From Synergistes sp. (GTDB taxonomy: Bacteria > Synergistota > Synergistia > Synergistales > Synergistaceae): a stretch of DNA of 37,526 nt. The notes beneath the pieces were generated by a model. It saw only the letters and a program-made list of their open reading frames with translations, had not been told where the DNA came from and did no database searches. The position numbers and the translations under genes are program-made. This document shows, in pieces, positions 7,650-15,763 of this stretch (position 1 is the first letter of the stretch; each line of letters opens with the position of its first letter). Location: positions 1-37,526 of the forward strand of contig JAUNMU010000005.1 of NCBI GenBank assembly GCA_030531745.1, written 5' to 3'.

Positions 7650-8246
7650 ATGGCAAATATCACAGCAGCAATGGTGTCGGAACTCCGCGCCCGCACATCC
7701 GTAGGTATGATGGACTGCAAAAAAGCACTCGTTGAGTGCGGCGGCGATATGGATAAAGCGGTTGACTATCTCCGCGAAAAGGGTATAGCTAAGGCTGCAA
7801 AGAAGGCAGGACGTGCGGCCGCTGAGGGCAAGATGTTCACATACGTCCACAGCAATGCTAAACTTGCGGTTCTCCTTGAACTTAATTGCGAGACAGACTT
7901 TGTGGCACGCACCGAAGAGTTTGAGACACTCGGACATGAGATAGCGATGCACATAGCAGCGGCAAATCCTGAGTACATCAATATTGAAGATGTTCCCGCA
8001 GAGGCCGTTGAGCATGAAAAGTCAGTCATTATGGCTCAGGCTCGCGAAGAGGGTAAGCCCGAAAAGATGCTTGATAAGATCGCCGAAGGTCGCCTTAACA
8101 AGTTCTATGAGGAGACATGCCTCATGGAGCAGAAATACATTCGTGACCCCAACGTAAAGATTAAGGATCTTATCGTTGAGAATATCGCAAAGATAGGCGA
8201 GAATATGGTAGTGCGCCGTTTTGCGCGTTTTGCGATTGACGCATAA
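7650..8246 (+). CDS. tsf: Translation elongation factor Ts (short form)
   Basis: EF-Ts releases GDP from EF-Tu so that it can be reused. The 198-residue protein opens with ITAAMVSELRARTSVGMMDC, the EF-Ts N-terminal UBA-like domain, and has the ELNCETDFVART core near residues 77-88 that contacts EF-Tu. Its length matches the short EF-Ts of Thermus and similar lineages rather than the 280-residue E. coli form, so one half of the duplicated core is absent. The ATG at 7650 follows AAGGAG and lies one base past the rpsB stop, so the two are co-translated. A strong terminator follows at 8261. Confidence 0.97.
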   Translation: MANITAAMVSELRARTSVGMMDCKKALVECGGDMDKAVDYLREKGIAKAAKKAGRAAAEGKMFTYVHSNAKLAVLLELNCETDFVARTEEFETLGHEIAMHIAAANPEYINIEDVPAEAVEHEKSVIMAQAREEGKPEKMLDKIAEGRLNKFYEETCLMEQKYIRDPNVKIKDLIVENIAKIGENMVVRRFARFAIDA

Positions 8247-8260
8247 TAATCGGTTTTTAC

Positions 8261-8290
8261 AAGGCGAGGGATGCTTCCCTCGCCTTTTTT
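8261..8290 (+). terminator. Rho-independent terminator after tsf
   Basis: A perfect 11-bp stem (AAGGCGAGGGA at 8261-8271, TCCCTCGCCTT at 8276-8286) with a 4-base loop is followed by a run of T. It closes the rpsB-tsf unit 15 bases after the tsf stop. pyrH starts only 22 bases later. Confidence 0.93.
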
Positions 8291-8311
8291 ATAAGCGAAA
8301 GAGGCTCTTGA

Positions 8312-9019
8312 ATGAGTAAAAAATACAGTAGAGTTCTTTTAAAACTTTCCGGTGAAATACTTGCCGGAGCGCAACATTTTGGCATAGATAACGATGCGGT
8401 GCAGTCAATATGCTCCGAAATTGCCGAAGCAGCAAAGGCCGGCATAGAGATCTCAATAGTAGTCGGCGGAGGAAATATCATACGCGGCGCCCAGACAACA
8501 AACATAGAAAGAGCGCAGGCTGACTGTATGGGAATGCTCGGAACCGTTATAAACGCGCTTGCCCTGCAAGACGCACTTGAACGCATGGGACAACCGACAA
8601 GAGTACAGTCTGCCATTGAGATGCGTCAGGTCGCAGAACCTGTAGTACGCCGCCGCGCCGTTCGCCACCTTGAAAAGGGTCGTGTAGTGATATTCGCAGC
8701 CGGAACAGGCTCGCCGTATTTCTCAACGGATACGACGGCTGCTCTGCGTGCGTCTGAAACAGGCTCTCAATGTGTACTCAAAGCCACAAAGGTTGACGGA
8801 ATATACGACAAAGATCCGATGAAGTTTTCTGATGCGGTAAAGCTGCCGCACATAAAATTCATTGATGCGCTTCAAATGCAGCTTAAAGTCATGGATGCCG
8901 CGGCTTTCTCTCTCTGTCAGGAGAACAATATACCGATAATCGTATTTGACGTTGCAAAAAAAGGCAATTTGCGCAGACTGCTTATAGACGGAGAAGAGAT
9001 AGGTTCGCTGGTGTCATAA
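8312..9019 (+). CDS. pyrH: UMP kinase
   Basis: PyrH phosphorylates UMP to UDP in pyrimidine nucleotide synthesis and works as a hexamer. The 235-residue protein shows KLSGE at 11-15, GGGNIIRG at 52-59, and the [17 protein letters not shown] segment at 131-147, all typical of the amino-acid-kinase fold UMP kinases. The ATG at 8312 follows a GAAAGAGG stretch. It lies in the common bacterial order rpsB-tsf-pyrH-frr. Here a strong terminator separates it from tsf and a promoter-like element separates it from frr, so expression may be read-through or from a promoter I cannot place. Confidence 0.96.
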   Translation: MSKKYSRVLLKLSGEILAGAQHFGIDNDAVQSICSEIAEAAKAGIEISIVVGGGNIIRGAQTTNIERAQADCMGMLGTVINALALQDALERMGQPTRVQSAIEMRQVAEPVVRRRAVRHLEKGRVVIFAAGTGSPYFSTDTTAALRASETGSQCVLKATKVDGIYDKDPMKFSDAVKLPHIKFIDALQMQLKVMDAAAFSLCQENNIPIIVFDVAKKGNLRRLLIDGEEIGSLVS

Positions 9020-9070
9020 AAGCAACGGAAATATTGGCAAATGGGCGAAAAATTCAACGAAAAATCTCTT

Positions 9071-9097
9071 TTGCCAAATTGAAATTCATCGTATAAT
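9071..9097 (+). promoter_or_regulatory. Possible promoter of frr
   Basis: TTGCCA (9071-9076) and a perfect TATAAT (9092-9097) are separated by a short 15-base spacer. The TTGCCAA motif repeats that of the rpsB promoter. TTGGCAAA about 30 bases upstream forms an inverted repeat with TTTGCCAA across the -35 box, which could be an operator or chance. Confidence 0.45.
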
Positions 9098-9129
9098 ATA
9101 CCGATAAGGAATAATAAGGAGTGAGCATA

Positions 9130-9687
9130 ATGCCTCAGAATGTTATGAAAGACCTGACTGCACGTTGTGACAAGAGCATAGAGCATCTTAAAAGTTCAAT
9201 GCTCGGAGTACGCACGGGAAGGGCACATCCCGCACTTGTTGAAGAGATCAAAGTGGACTACTTCGGAACGCCCACGCCCATTAAAAATATGGGCAGTGTC
9301 AATGTTCCGGAGGCGCGTCAGATTGTAATCACCCCTTGGGATAAAACCGCCATGAAGGCTATTGAAAAGGCGATAATGGCATCAACACTTGGAATAACAC
9401 CTCAGAACGATGGCGATTCTATCCGTCTGAATCTTCCGGAGCTTACGCAGCAGCGCAGAGTTGAGCTGAAAAAAATGGTGAATAAGATGGCAGAAGAGGC
9501 TCGCGTTGCTGTTCGCAATATTCGCCGCGATGCGAATGACGCGCTGAAAAAGCTTGAAAAGGAGAGCAAGATCACCGAAGATGATCTCAAAAAGTACCAG
9601 AAAGAAGCGCAGGACAAGACTGATACCTTTATAAAAAAGATTGACTCTGTGCTTGCCGACAAAGAAAAAGAAATAATGGAAAAATAG
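9130..9687 (+). CDS. frr: Ribosome recycling factor
   Basis: RRF splits post-termination ribosomes together with EF-G. The 185-residue protein has exactly the standard family length, with LGVRTGRAHPALVE near residues 24-37, the PWDKTAMKAIEKAI segment, and NIRRDANDALKKLEK toward the C terminus. A GTG at 9121 is in frame but overlaps the Shine-Dalgarno AAGGAG (9116-9121). The ATG at 9130 sits eight bases after that site and gives the family-typical start, so I use it. A terminator follows five bases after the stop. Confidence 0.96.
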   Translation: MPQNVMKDLTARCDKSIEHLKSSMLGVRTGRAHPALVEEIKVDYFGTPTPIKNMGSVNVPEARQIVITPWDKTAMKAIEKAIMASTLGITPQNDGDSIRLNLPELTQQRRVELKKMVNKMAEEARVAVRNIRRDANDALKKLEKESKITEDDLKKYQKEAQDKTDTFIKKIDSVLADKEKEIMEK

Positions 9688-9692
9688 TCAGT

Positions 9693-9718
9693 GCCGCCGA
9701 AAGGCGGCTTTTATTTTT
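9693..9718 (+). terminator. Rho-independent terminator after frr
   Basis: GCCGCC (9693-9698), loop GAAA and GGCGGC (9703-9708) are followed by TTTTATTTTT. The GNRA-type loop and T run make a good terminator. It ends three bases before the cca start codon. Confidence 0.88.
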
Positions 9719-9721
9719 CCC

Positions 9722-10975
9722 ATGAACGAACGTGAATTTTTTGATGTTGTAGAAAATGCAGGCGGTACAGCGTATCTCGTGGGCGGTGCGGTGCGCGATG
9801 AGATAATGGGACGGCGTTCCTCTGACCGTGATTATGTCGTGTGCGGAATAGATGAAGAAGATTTTCGCGTATTCTTGCCTGATGCAGTGCGTGTAGGAAG
9901 AATATTTCCGGTTTATCTTGCCGATATAGACGGTGAAAAGTGTGAGATCGCGTTCGCACGCAAGGAAATAAAAAACGGCACGGGATATAAAGGTTTTGCT
10001 GTTGAGTATTCACGCGAAACGACAATTTATGACGACCTTTTCAGACGTGACACCACTATGAACAGCATTGCAAAGGACGGAAACGGCAAAATTATTGATC
10101 CGTACGGCGGAACACGTGACATAAAGGATAGAGTTATACGAGCCACATCGGAACATTTCCGCGAAGACCCAATAAGAGCGCTGCGTACTGCAAGACAGGC
10201 AGCACAGTTTGAATTTGAAATTGAAGAAAAGACAATACGAATGATGGAACAATGCGGCGAAGAGCTTGAGCATGAGCCCAAGGAACGCAAGTTCCGCGAA
10301 CTTGAAAGGGCTATGGCGGCAGATCATCCGTCGCTTTATTTCATAAATCTTCACAGAGCCGGACTTCTTGCGAAAGAATTTCCATGGATATTTGATCTTA
10401 TAGGCAAAACGCAGCTTGCGGACGTTCACCCTGAGGGTGACGCATTTGAACACACGATGAAAGTGCTTGACGCAGCAGCTTGCAGATCAAAAAGCCTCAC
10501 CATAAGATTTGCCGCGCTTATGCACGATATAGGCAAGGGCAGGACACCGAAAGAACTTCTGCCGCTGCACACGGGGCACGAAGAAATAGGAGCAAAAATG
10601 TTACGCGAGATCTGCGCTCGTCTTGGTGTGCCTAAGAAGTGGAGAGACGCCGCAGAATTTGCAGCAAAAGAACATGCAAGCATAAGACATTTCAGAGATG
10701 CTGCAAGAATAAGAGATATAATCCGCACAATGGAGAACAAAAAAATCTCACGCGAACTGCTCTCCGTTATCACCTTGGCAGACAGCGGAGGAAAAGTACC
10801 GGAATTTATAAAATACTACGATGCACTGCTTAAAATAATCAAATGCGCTGCCGAATGTGAAATTCCGCCGTCGCTTGCAGGTGCGCAGATAGGGGCTTTT
10901 TTGCGCGCCGGAGAAATAGACGCAGTGGAAAGATCGGATATATTTATAAATTTTATAAAAACAGAATCTGCGTAA
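9722..10975 (+). CDS. cca: tRNA nucleotidyltransferase (CCA-adding enzyme) with HD domain
   Basis: This enzyme adds or repairs the 3' CCA of tRNA. The 417-residue protein starts with the class II nucleotidyltransferase head GGAVRDEIMG at 21-30, followed by the catalytic DRD at 35-37 and the RRDTTMNSIA segment near 108-117. An HD phosphohydrolase domain follows (FEHT at 242-245, HD at 268-269). The layout resembles E. coli Cca with its HD domain. The start is odd: the ATG at 9722 directly follows the T run of the frr terminator and no Shine-Dalgarno is visible. No other start before the GGAVRD motif fits. The tRNA-Tyr gene in this window already encodes its CCA, so for that tRNA the role would be repair. 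Confidence 0.9.
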   Translation: MNEREFFDVVENAGGTAYLVGGAVRDEIMGRRSSDRDYVVCGIDEEDFRVFLPDAVRVGRIFPVYLADIDGEKCEIAFARKEIKNGTGYKGFAVEYSRETTIYDDLFRRDTTMNSIAKDGNGKIIDPYGGTRDIKDRVIRATSEHFREDPIRALRTARQAAQFEFEIEEKTIRMMEQCGEELEHEPKERKFRELERAMAADHPSLYFINLHRAGLLAKEFPWIFDLIGKTQLADVHPEGDAFEHTMKVLDAAACRSKSLTIRFAALMHDIGKGRTPKELLPLHTGHEEIGAKMLREICARLGVPKKWRDAAEFAAKEHASIRHFRDAARIRDIIRTMENKKISRELLSVITLADSGGKVPEFIKYYDALLKIIKCAAECEIPPSLAGAQIGAFLRAGEIDAVERSDIFINFIKTESA

Positions 10976-11376
10976 AATCCAACAAATGGCAATACGATTC
11001 ACACACGAGGTTTCGTGACGAATTTATACAGATTGGCAGATTGACAAAAAAATTTTCTCTTCCCTTAATGTTCATCTTATGATAGAATCATCGCGTACGC
11101 AAATTCGGGATGCACTTTCGCTTATTGCTTTGCCTCTTTGATTTGCGTAATTTGTTTTTGTATGATAAGTAAAGTTTCAGCGGAACGCGAGCATTTGCCA
11201 TTCTGCTGTGACTTGCCGAAAGGGCGGCGGTGAACTCATCTTAAAAACGTAGGCGGAAGGAAAATATGGGCTTACGCACGACAAAATGCGCGCAAACGAA
11301 GCTGTTTTGCTTGTGAAGTGCGCGCGCGTGCGGATTTTGTGAGGTGCATTGATAACAATGCGTGAAAGGAAGAGTT
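10976..11376 (+). promoter_or_regulatory. 400-base structured leader upstream of the purine permease
   Basis: A TTGACA box lies at 11041-11046, with CTTAAT 17 bases on; a TAGAAT at 11083 is an alternative -10. Downstream are two stem candidates. The first is TACGCAAAT (11096-11104) with ATTTGCGTA (11141-11149), followed by the T-rich AATTTGTTTTTG, like an attenuator. The second is GC-rich: CGCACG (11275-11280) plus GCGCGC (11288-11293) pairing with GCGCGC (11320-11325) plus CGTGCG (11327-11332). It does not show the conserved loops of the purine riboswitch. A regulatory leader is inferred; its ligand is unknown. Confidence 0.4.
11266..11316 (+). CDS. Possible 16-codon leader peptide
   Basis: ATG at 11266 is preceded by GGAAGGAAAA, a usable ribosome binding site, and opens a 16-codon frame reading MGLRTTKCAQTKLFCL that stops with TGA at 11314-11316. 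It spans the left arm and loop of the GC-rich stem in the permease leader, so ribosomes on it would open that stem. It may be chance; the only support is the binding site and position. Confidence 0.25.
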   Translation: MGLRTTKCAQTKLFCL

Positions 11377-12801
11377 ATGGATAAGTTTTTTAAGTTGGAA
11401 GAAAACAAGACCACGGTCAAGACCGAGATAGTTGCCGGTATTACGACATTTATGACGATGGCTTACATCGTTGCGCTTAATCCGAGTCTGCTCACAAACT
11501 TTGACATAGGGTCTCCGCTGTGGAATGCAGTATTCTGTGCGACACTTATTTCTACCGCAATAGGTACGTTCTGTATGGCATTTCTTGCAAACAAGCCTTT
11601 TGCAATGTCATCGGGGATGGGGCTTAATGCCTTTTTCGCGGTCGTTGTCGGTCAGATAGTCGCCATTACGGGTGTCAGCTATACTCAGGGCTTTCAGGCA
11701 GGAATGGTTATCATCCTTGTTGAAGGTATAGTATTTATTCTTCTTTCTGTTTTCAATATTCGCGACAAGATAGTTGATGCAATTCCTCTGCCTGTCCGTA
11801 TAGGCATAGCTCCGGCTATAGGAATGATGCTTCTGAATATTGCTCTCGGTTCAAACTGCCAGATATTCTCCGAAAAGGGCGGCGGCTTCTTTGTAATGAG
11901 AGACTTTTTCGGCGCTCTCACCGCTGCATCGGCACAGGCTCAAATGGGCTCAGGATACGGCTGGATGGTTCTTTCCGTGGTTACGATGTTTGCCGGACTT
12001 ATTGCAATAGTGGTTTTGGACGCGAAGGGCAAAAAAAGCTGTGTTCTGCTTGGTATGCTCTTTGCTTCGGTTGTTTATTGGGCCGGCGAAGCTATCTTCT
12101 TTGGAAAAAATCCGTTTGAAATGCTTGCCGCCGCAAGTTGGGTTCCTCCTATCAATGATATGGTTGAAACAACCCTCTTTAAGTTTGATTTTGCAACGAT
12201 AATGCAGCTTGGCTGGGTATCCGTTGTTACACTGGTACTTACGTTCTGCATTATAGATATGTTTGACACGATCGGCACACTTGTTGGCACTGCATCACGC
12301 GCCGGAATGGTTGATAAGGACGGAAATATGCCGAATATGAAAGAGGCTCTTCTTTCCGATGCGGTCGGTACTGTGGTAGGCAGCTGCACTGGAACGTCAA
12401 CAATAACAACATTTGTTGAGTCTGCGGCAGGTGTTGAAGCAGGCGGACGCACAGGTCTCACCGCACTCACGACGGGTTTTCTTTTCCTGCTTTGCCTCTT
12501 TATTTCGCCTATCGCTGCCATAATACCGGCAGCAGCTACATCATCGGCTCTCCTGTATGTCGGTGTCCTTATGATCAGCGGGCTGCGCGCTCTTGATTTT
12601 AATGACAAGCTGAATAATGTTCCGGTGCTGCTTATGCTTATTGCAATGCCTATATCCGGCTCCATCGGACACGCGATAGGCATCGGTATAATCACCTACT
12701 CGCTGATCAACCTGGTGAACGGAAACGGAAGCAGAGTCAGCATGCTCAGCTGGATCATTTCCATTCTCTTTATCATTAAGTTCTTTGTTCCTATCAGTTA
12801 A
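11377..12801 (+). CDS. NCS2/AzgA-family guanine/hypoxanthine permease
   Basis: This is an integral inner-membrane protein of 474 residues with about 12-14 hydrophobic segments. It has the signature of the AzgA branch (PbuG/PbuO/AdeQ-like; COG2252): MDKFFKLEENKTTVKTEIVA-type start, TTFMTMAYIVALNP, SSGMGLNAFFAVVVG, and the later FDTIGTLVGTASRAG and GTSTITTFVESAAGVEAGGRTG segments. The family imports purine bases by proton symport. The ATG at 11377 follows AAGGAAG; a GTG at 11362 is in frame but overlaps that site. A long leader upstream and a perfect terminator downstream make it a single-gene unit. Substrate choice among guanine, hypoxanthine and adenine cannot be read from the sequence. Confidence 0.92.
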   Translation: MDKFFKLEENKTTVKTEIVAGITTFMTMAYIVALNPSLLTNFDIGSPLWNAVFCATLISTAIGTFCMAFLANKPFAMSSGMGLNAFFAVVVGQIVAITGVSYTQGFQAGMVIILVEGIVFILLSVFNIRDKIVDAIPLPVRIGIAPAIGMMLLNIALGSNCQIFSEKGGGFFVMRDFFGALTAASAQAQMGSGYGWMVLSVVTMFAGLIAIVVLDAKGKKSCVLLGMLFASVVYWAGEAIFFGKNPFEMLAAASWVPPINDMVETTLFKFDFATIMQLGWVSVVTLVLTFCIIDMFDTIGTLVGTASRAGMVDKDGNMPNMKEALLSDAVGTVVGSCTGTSTITTFVESAAGVEAGGRTGLTALTTGFLFLLCLFISPIAAIIPAAATSSALLYVGVLMISGLRALDFNDKLNNVPVLLMLIAMPISGSIGHAIGIGIITYSLINLVNGNGSRVSMLSWIISILFIIKFFVPIS

Positions 12802-12819
12802 AATTTACGTTCTGCGTTT

Positions 12820-12857
12820 AAGAGTCCCTTGCCAATCCTTGGCAAGGGACTCTTTTT
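12820..12857 (+). terminator. Rho-independent terminator of the purine permease gene
   Basis: A perfect 15-bp stem (12820-12834 with 12840-12854), a 5-base loop and a run of six T follow 18 bases after the permease stop. The remaining gap to the convergent mtaB (to 12937) holds only a short tandem GTCTGTCA repeat and no gene. Confidence 0.95.
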
Positions 12858-12937
12858 TGAGACGTTCTATCTTTTATTGTGCTTCCGTCTGTTCCTTTCG
12901 TTTTTTCAGTTGTCTGTCAGTCTGTCAATCGTTGGAA

Positions 12938-14224
12938 TCACGGCGCCGACAATCCCTCATTTTTATATGAAACCGGAATTATGAAAGCGTCCTCGCCTAC
13001 TTCGGACGTTCCGTGTGCCGTTATCCTGATGTAGTTTCTTGTAAGACCTTTTATTGTTCCGTTTTTGTTTTCTTCGGTCAGCATTTCACACTCTCTGCCT
13101 ATCCACCGTGAGCAGAATTTTTCATGCAGTGCGGCGGCAAGAGTCAGTGCTTCACTGCTTCTTTCATTCATCTCCTGTTGCGGTATCTGCGACAGTTTTG
13201 CAGCCTCAGTGCCTTTGCGCGGCGAATACGGAAATACATGCACTTTGCCGAATGAACATTCTTTTACAAATTTCAGACTTTTCTCAAACGATATTTTGTC
13301 CTCAGTGGGAAAACCTACCATCAGGTCTGTGCTTATGTGCAGAGTGTCCCCTAAACGTGCGCGGGCGTTTTCCGTGATGCGGGCAAAGTCGCGTGCGCTG
13401 TATCCGCGCTTCATATCCGAAAGGACTGATGTATCTCCGGATTGCAGAGGTATGTGAAGGTGACAACAGAACACGGGGGAATCCGCAAGTACACCAAGCA
13501 ATCTGTCGCTTACCGCAAGCGGCTCTATTGAACCGAAGCGCAGACGCCTTATTTTAGGCAGAGCGGAGATTTTCTCAACAAGTAACGGCAAATTTTCGTA
13601 TAAACCGATATGTATGCCCGTCAGAACTATTTCCGCACACCCCGCCTCCGTTATGCGCTTTGCTTCGTTGACCGCTTCATCTAACGCACGCGACACGGGC
13701 AGCCCCCTCACACTCGGAACAATGCAGTAGGAACAATATTGGCTGCATCCGTCCTGAATCTTTAAGAATGCTCTTGTGTGAAGACGCGGTCTGTCAAGTG
13801 ACAGTGCATCCCAGTGACTGTCATGCAAAATATTTTCATTTACCGCACAAATTGTTTTTCTTTCCTTTAAGAACTGCTCTGCCATCTGCGGCAGTTTTTC
13901 TTTCATTCTGTTTCCGACGGCTATGTCGGCACCGAGCGTCGCGCACTCTGCTTCGGTCATATTCTGTGCGTAACAGCCGCATACGATGATCACCGCGTTT
14001 GGGTTTGAACGTCTTGTGTGTCTTATCATTTTGCGGCATTTTCTGTCCGCAGCGGCGGTGATCGTACAGCCAACTATAATTGCAATGTCGGGAGCTTCGC
14101 TGCACTGTACCGCTCCGCACGATTCAAACGCGGCTGCTATTGCTTCGCCCTCATACTGATTCGTGCGGCAACCCTCTACCTCTACTGCAAATCTTTTGTC
14201 TTTGAGTAATTCCGGTTTACACAT
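12938..14224 (-). CDS. mtaB: tRNA t6A37 methylthiotransferase, MiaB family
   Basis: MtaB adds a methylthio group to N6-threonylcarbamoyladenosine 37 in tRNAs for ANN codons, using radical SAM chemistry and a second iron-sulfur cluster. The 428-residue protein has the N-terminal cluster cysteines Cys19, Cys53 and Cys84, and the radical SAM motif CSQYCSYC (Cys159, 163, 166). HLHIPLQSGD, TDLMVGFPTE and a C-terminal TRAM-like segment (about residues 370-425) follow. The absence of the usual N-T-C context and the general style favour MtaB over MiaB or RimO. It starts immediately after the stop of the FGGY kinase gene, with no clear Shine-Dalgarno, so translational coupling is likely. Confidence 0.88.
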   Translation of the reverse strand: MCKPELLKDKRFAVEVEGCRTNQYEGEAIAAAFESCGAVQCSEAPDIAIIVGCTITAAADRKCRKMIRHTRRSNPNAVIIVCGCYAQNMTEAECATLGADIAVGNRMKEKLPQMAEQFLKERKTICAVNENILHDSHWDALSLDRPRLHTRAFLKIQDGCSQYCSYCIVPSVRGLPVSRALDEAVNEAKRITEAGCAEIVLTGIHIGLYENLPLLVEKISALPKIRRLRFGSIEPLAVSDRLLGVLADSPVFCCHLHIPLQSGDTSVLSDMKRGYSARDFARITENARARLGDTLHISTDLMVGFPTEDKISFEKSLKFVKECSFGKVHVFPYSPRKGTEAAKLSQIPQQEMNERSSEALTLAAALHEKFCSRWIGRECEMLTEENKNGTIKGLTRNYIRITAHGTSEVGEDAFIIPVSYKNEGLSAP

Positions 14225-15757
14225 TTACAGTTTTCTTATTTGGTCAAGACTCCCGAATAGATCGGGCATCGTAACCGACAAAAGTTTTTGGCGCACGGCA
14301 AAGATATTCCTGTAGATCTCAGCTGTGTGTGCGTTTGGTTCAAAGCGTGCGCGGTATGTTGTCCATTCTTTCATTGTGGTATGTATATCTTTTATGTCTC
14401 CGACGGAGTATGCTGCCACCGCTGTATCAGCCATAAGACCGCCTTCGCTGCGTGACGGAATGTTGTAAGCGCCGCCCAAAATGTCAGCCTTTATCTGATT
14501 CCATACGGCACTTTTGCTGCCACCCTCTGTACCGATGATCTCTTTCAGAGGAATACCGCACTCTCTGTAAATTTTTATCATCTGAGCATACTCAAACGCT
14601 ATGGCTTCAAGTATAGAACGCCACATCTCGCCCCTGCCGCTCGCTCCGGTGAGCCCTGCAAATACGCCGCATGCGCCGTGTACATCAGGCCCCGCACCCT
14701 GCAAATACGGATAAAAGAGAAGTCCGCCGGATCCTGCCGGAACAGATGAAGCAAGGGCGTCCATTTCAGAGTAAAATGCAGGATCTCCGGCACGGTTTGC
14801 CACGTTGTCACGGAACCAGCGCAGAGAAAGACCTCCGGCTCGTATCATGCTCCAGTAAAAATATGAGTTGGCAAGTGTTCCGGTTGCAAACATCATACCG
14901 TTTGCGGCTGTGATGCGTCTGTCCGGTTTTTCCACAGCAACCGCAAAAATTGAAGCAGTTCCGGCAACGTCTGAGGCAAGCCCGGGTTCCCACAATCCGG
15001 AGGCAAGAGAGGACTGCATCGTATCTCCCGCACCTGCTGCTATCGGTATTCCGGCCGGAAGCCCCATCTTTTCAGCCTCTTCTTTGCACAGATACCCGAC
15101 TATGTCCCACGGTTTTACGATGCGCGGAAGAATTTCCGCAGGAATACCGAGCGCGTCAAGTTGTTTGGGTGACCAGTCTCTTTTTATCGCGTCATATCCA
15201 ATGAGCCACCCTGACATCGTTGCCCAGTCAAGGAATGCGTCTCGCGCCGAAAGACCTGCAAGCGCACCTAAAACAAACGGTCCGTTGTTTACGACCTTCA
15301 CAGCCTTTTTGCGAAAGTCCGTGTACTCATTGAGAAACCAACGCAGAATAAGCGGAGGCATAAATTCATCAACTATGATATTGCCGCTCTCTTCCTCCCA
15401 TACAGGCGCAACATTCTCACGCACGAACCGCGCTTCGTCGGCGGCTCTGTTGTCAAGATAGGAGACAAACGGCGTAACCGGATTCCAATTTTTGTCAATG
15501 CCTACGATGCCGCATATAATGCCGCTTGCTGAGACAGCACGAACATCAGCGGGATCAATCGCCGATTTTGCAAGACATTCACGAATACCGGAACGCACAT
15601 TTTCAACGAAACCGTTTGCATCCATCTCGGCACGCCCCGGCAGCGGATATGAAATTTTATTTTCTCTGTATGCTTCTGCGATGAGAGTGGAGTCAACGGA
15701 ATACAGAGCCGTTTTTGTCCCCATAGTGCCGCAGTCAAATGCAATGTAGTATTTCAT
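14225..15757 (-). CDS. FGGY-family carbohydrate kinase
   Basis: This 510-residue protein is a sugar/polyol kinase of the FGGY family. The N-terminal phosphate loop reads IAFDCGTMGTKTALYSVD (residues 5-22), and the general base Asp245 sits in AGAGDTMQSSL. VAGTASIFAV and EAIAFEYAQMI mark the second FGGY domain, and GTEGGSKSAVWNQIKADILG matches the family's C-terminal GGGA-x-S-x-W-x-Q signature with Glu and Lys replacing the second Gly and Ala. It resembles xylulokinase-like members, but the true substrate cannot be deduced. ATG at 15757 follows AAAGGA. It lies six bases after the C45-type hydrolase gene and abuts mtaB, so all three are one operon. The pairing suggests that the hydrolase may release a polyol or sugar the kinase then traps; that is inference. 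Confidence 0.88.
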   Translation of the reverse strand: MKYYIAFDCGTMGTKTALYSVDSTLIAEAYRENKISYPLPGRAEMDANGFVENVRSGIRECLAKSAIDPADVRAVSASGIICGIVGIDKNWNPVTPFVSYLDNRAADEARFVRENVAPVWEEESGNIIVDEFMPPLILRWFLNEYTDFRKKAVKVVNNGPFVLGALAGLSARDAFLDWATMSGWLIGYDAIKRDWSPKQLDALGIPAEILPRIVKPWDIVGYLCKEEAEKMGLPAGIPIAAGAGDTMQSSLASGLWEPGLASDVAGTASIFAVAVEKPDRRITAANGMMFATGTLANSYFYWSMIRAGGLSLRWFRDNVANRAGDPAFYSEMDALASSVPAGSGGLLFYPYLQGAGPDVHGACGVFAGLTGASGRGEMWRSILEAIAFEYAQMIKIYRECGIPLKEIIGTEGGSKSAVWNQIKADILGGAYNIPSRSEGGLMADTAVAAYSVGDIKDIHTTMKEWTTYRARFEPNAHTAEIYRNIFAVRQKLLSVTMPDLFGSLDQIRKL

Positions 15758-15763
15758 TGCAAA

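Noticed and set aside
10976-11376. Canonical purine riboswitch
   Set aside because: I looked for the conserved loop and junction bases and did not find them.
12075-12695. 206-codon open frame on the minus strand
   Set aside because: It lies wholly antisense to the purine permease, whose protein is clear, and its product looks like no family.
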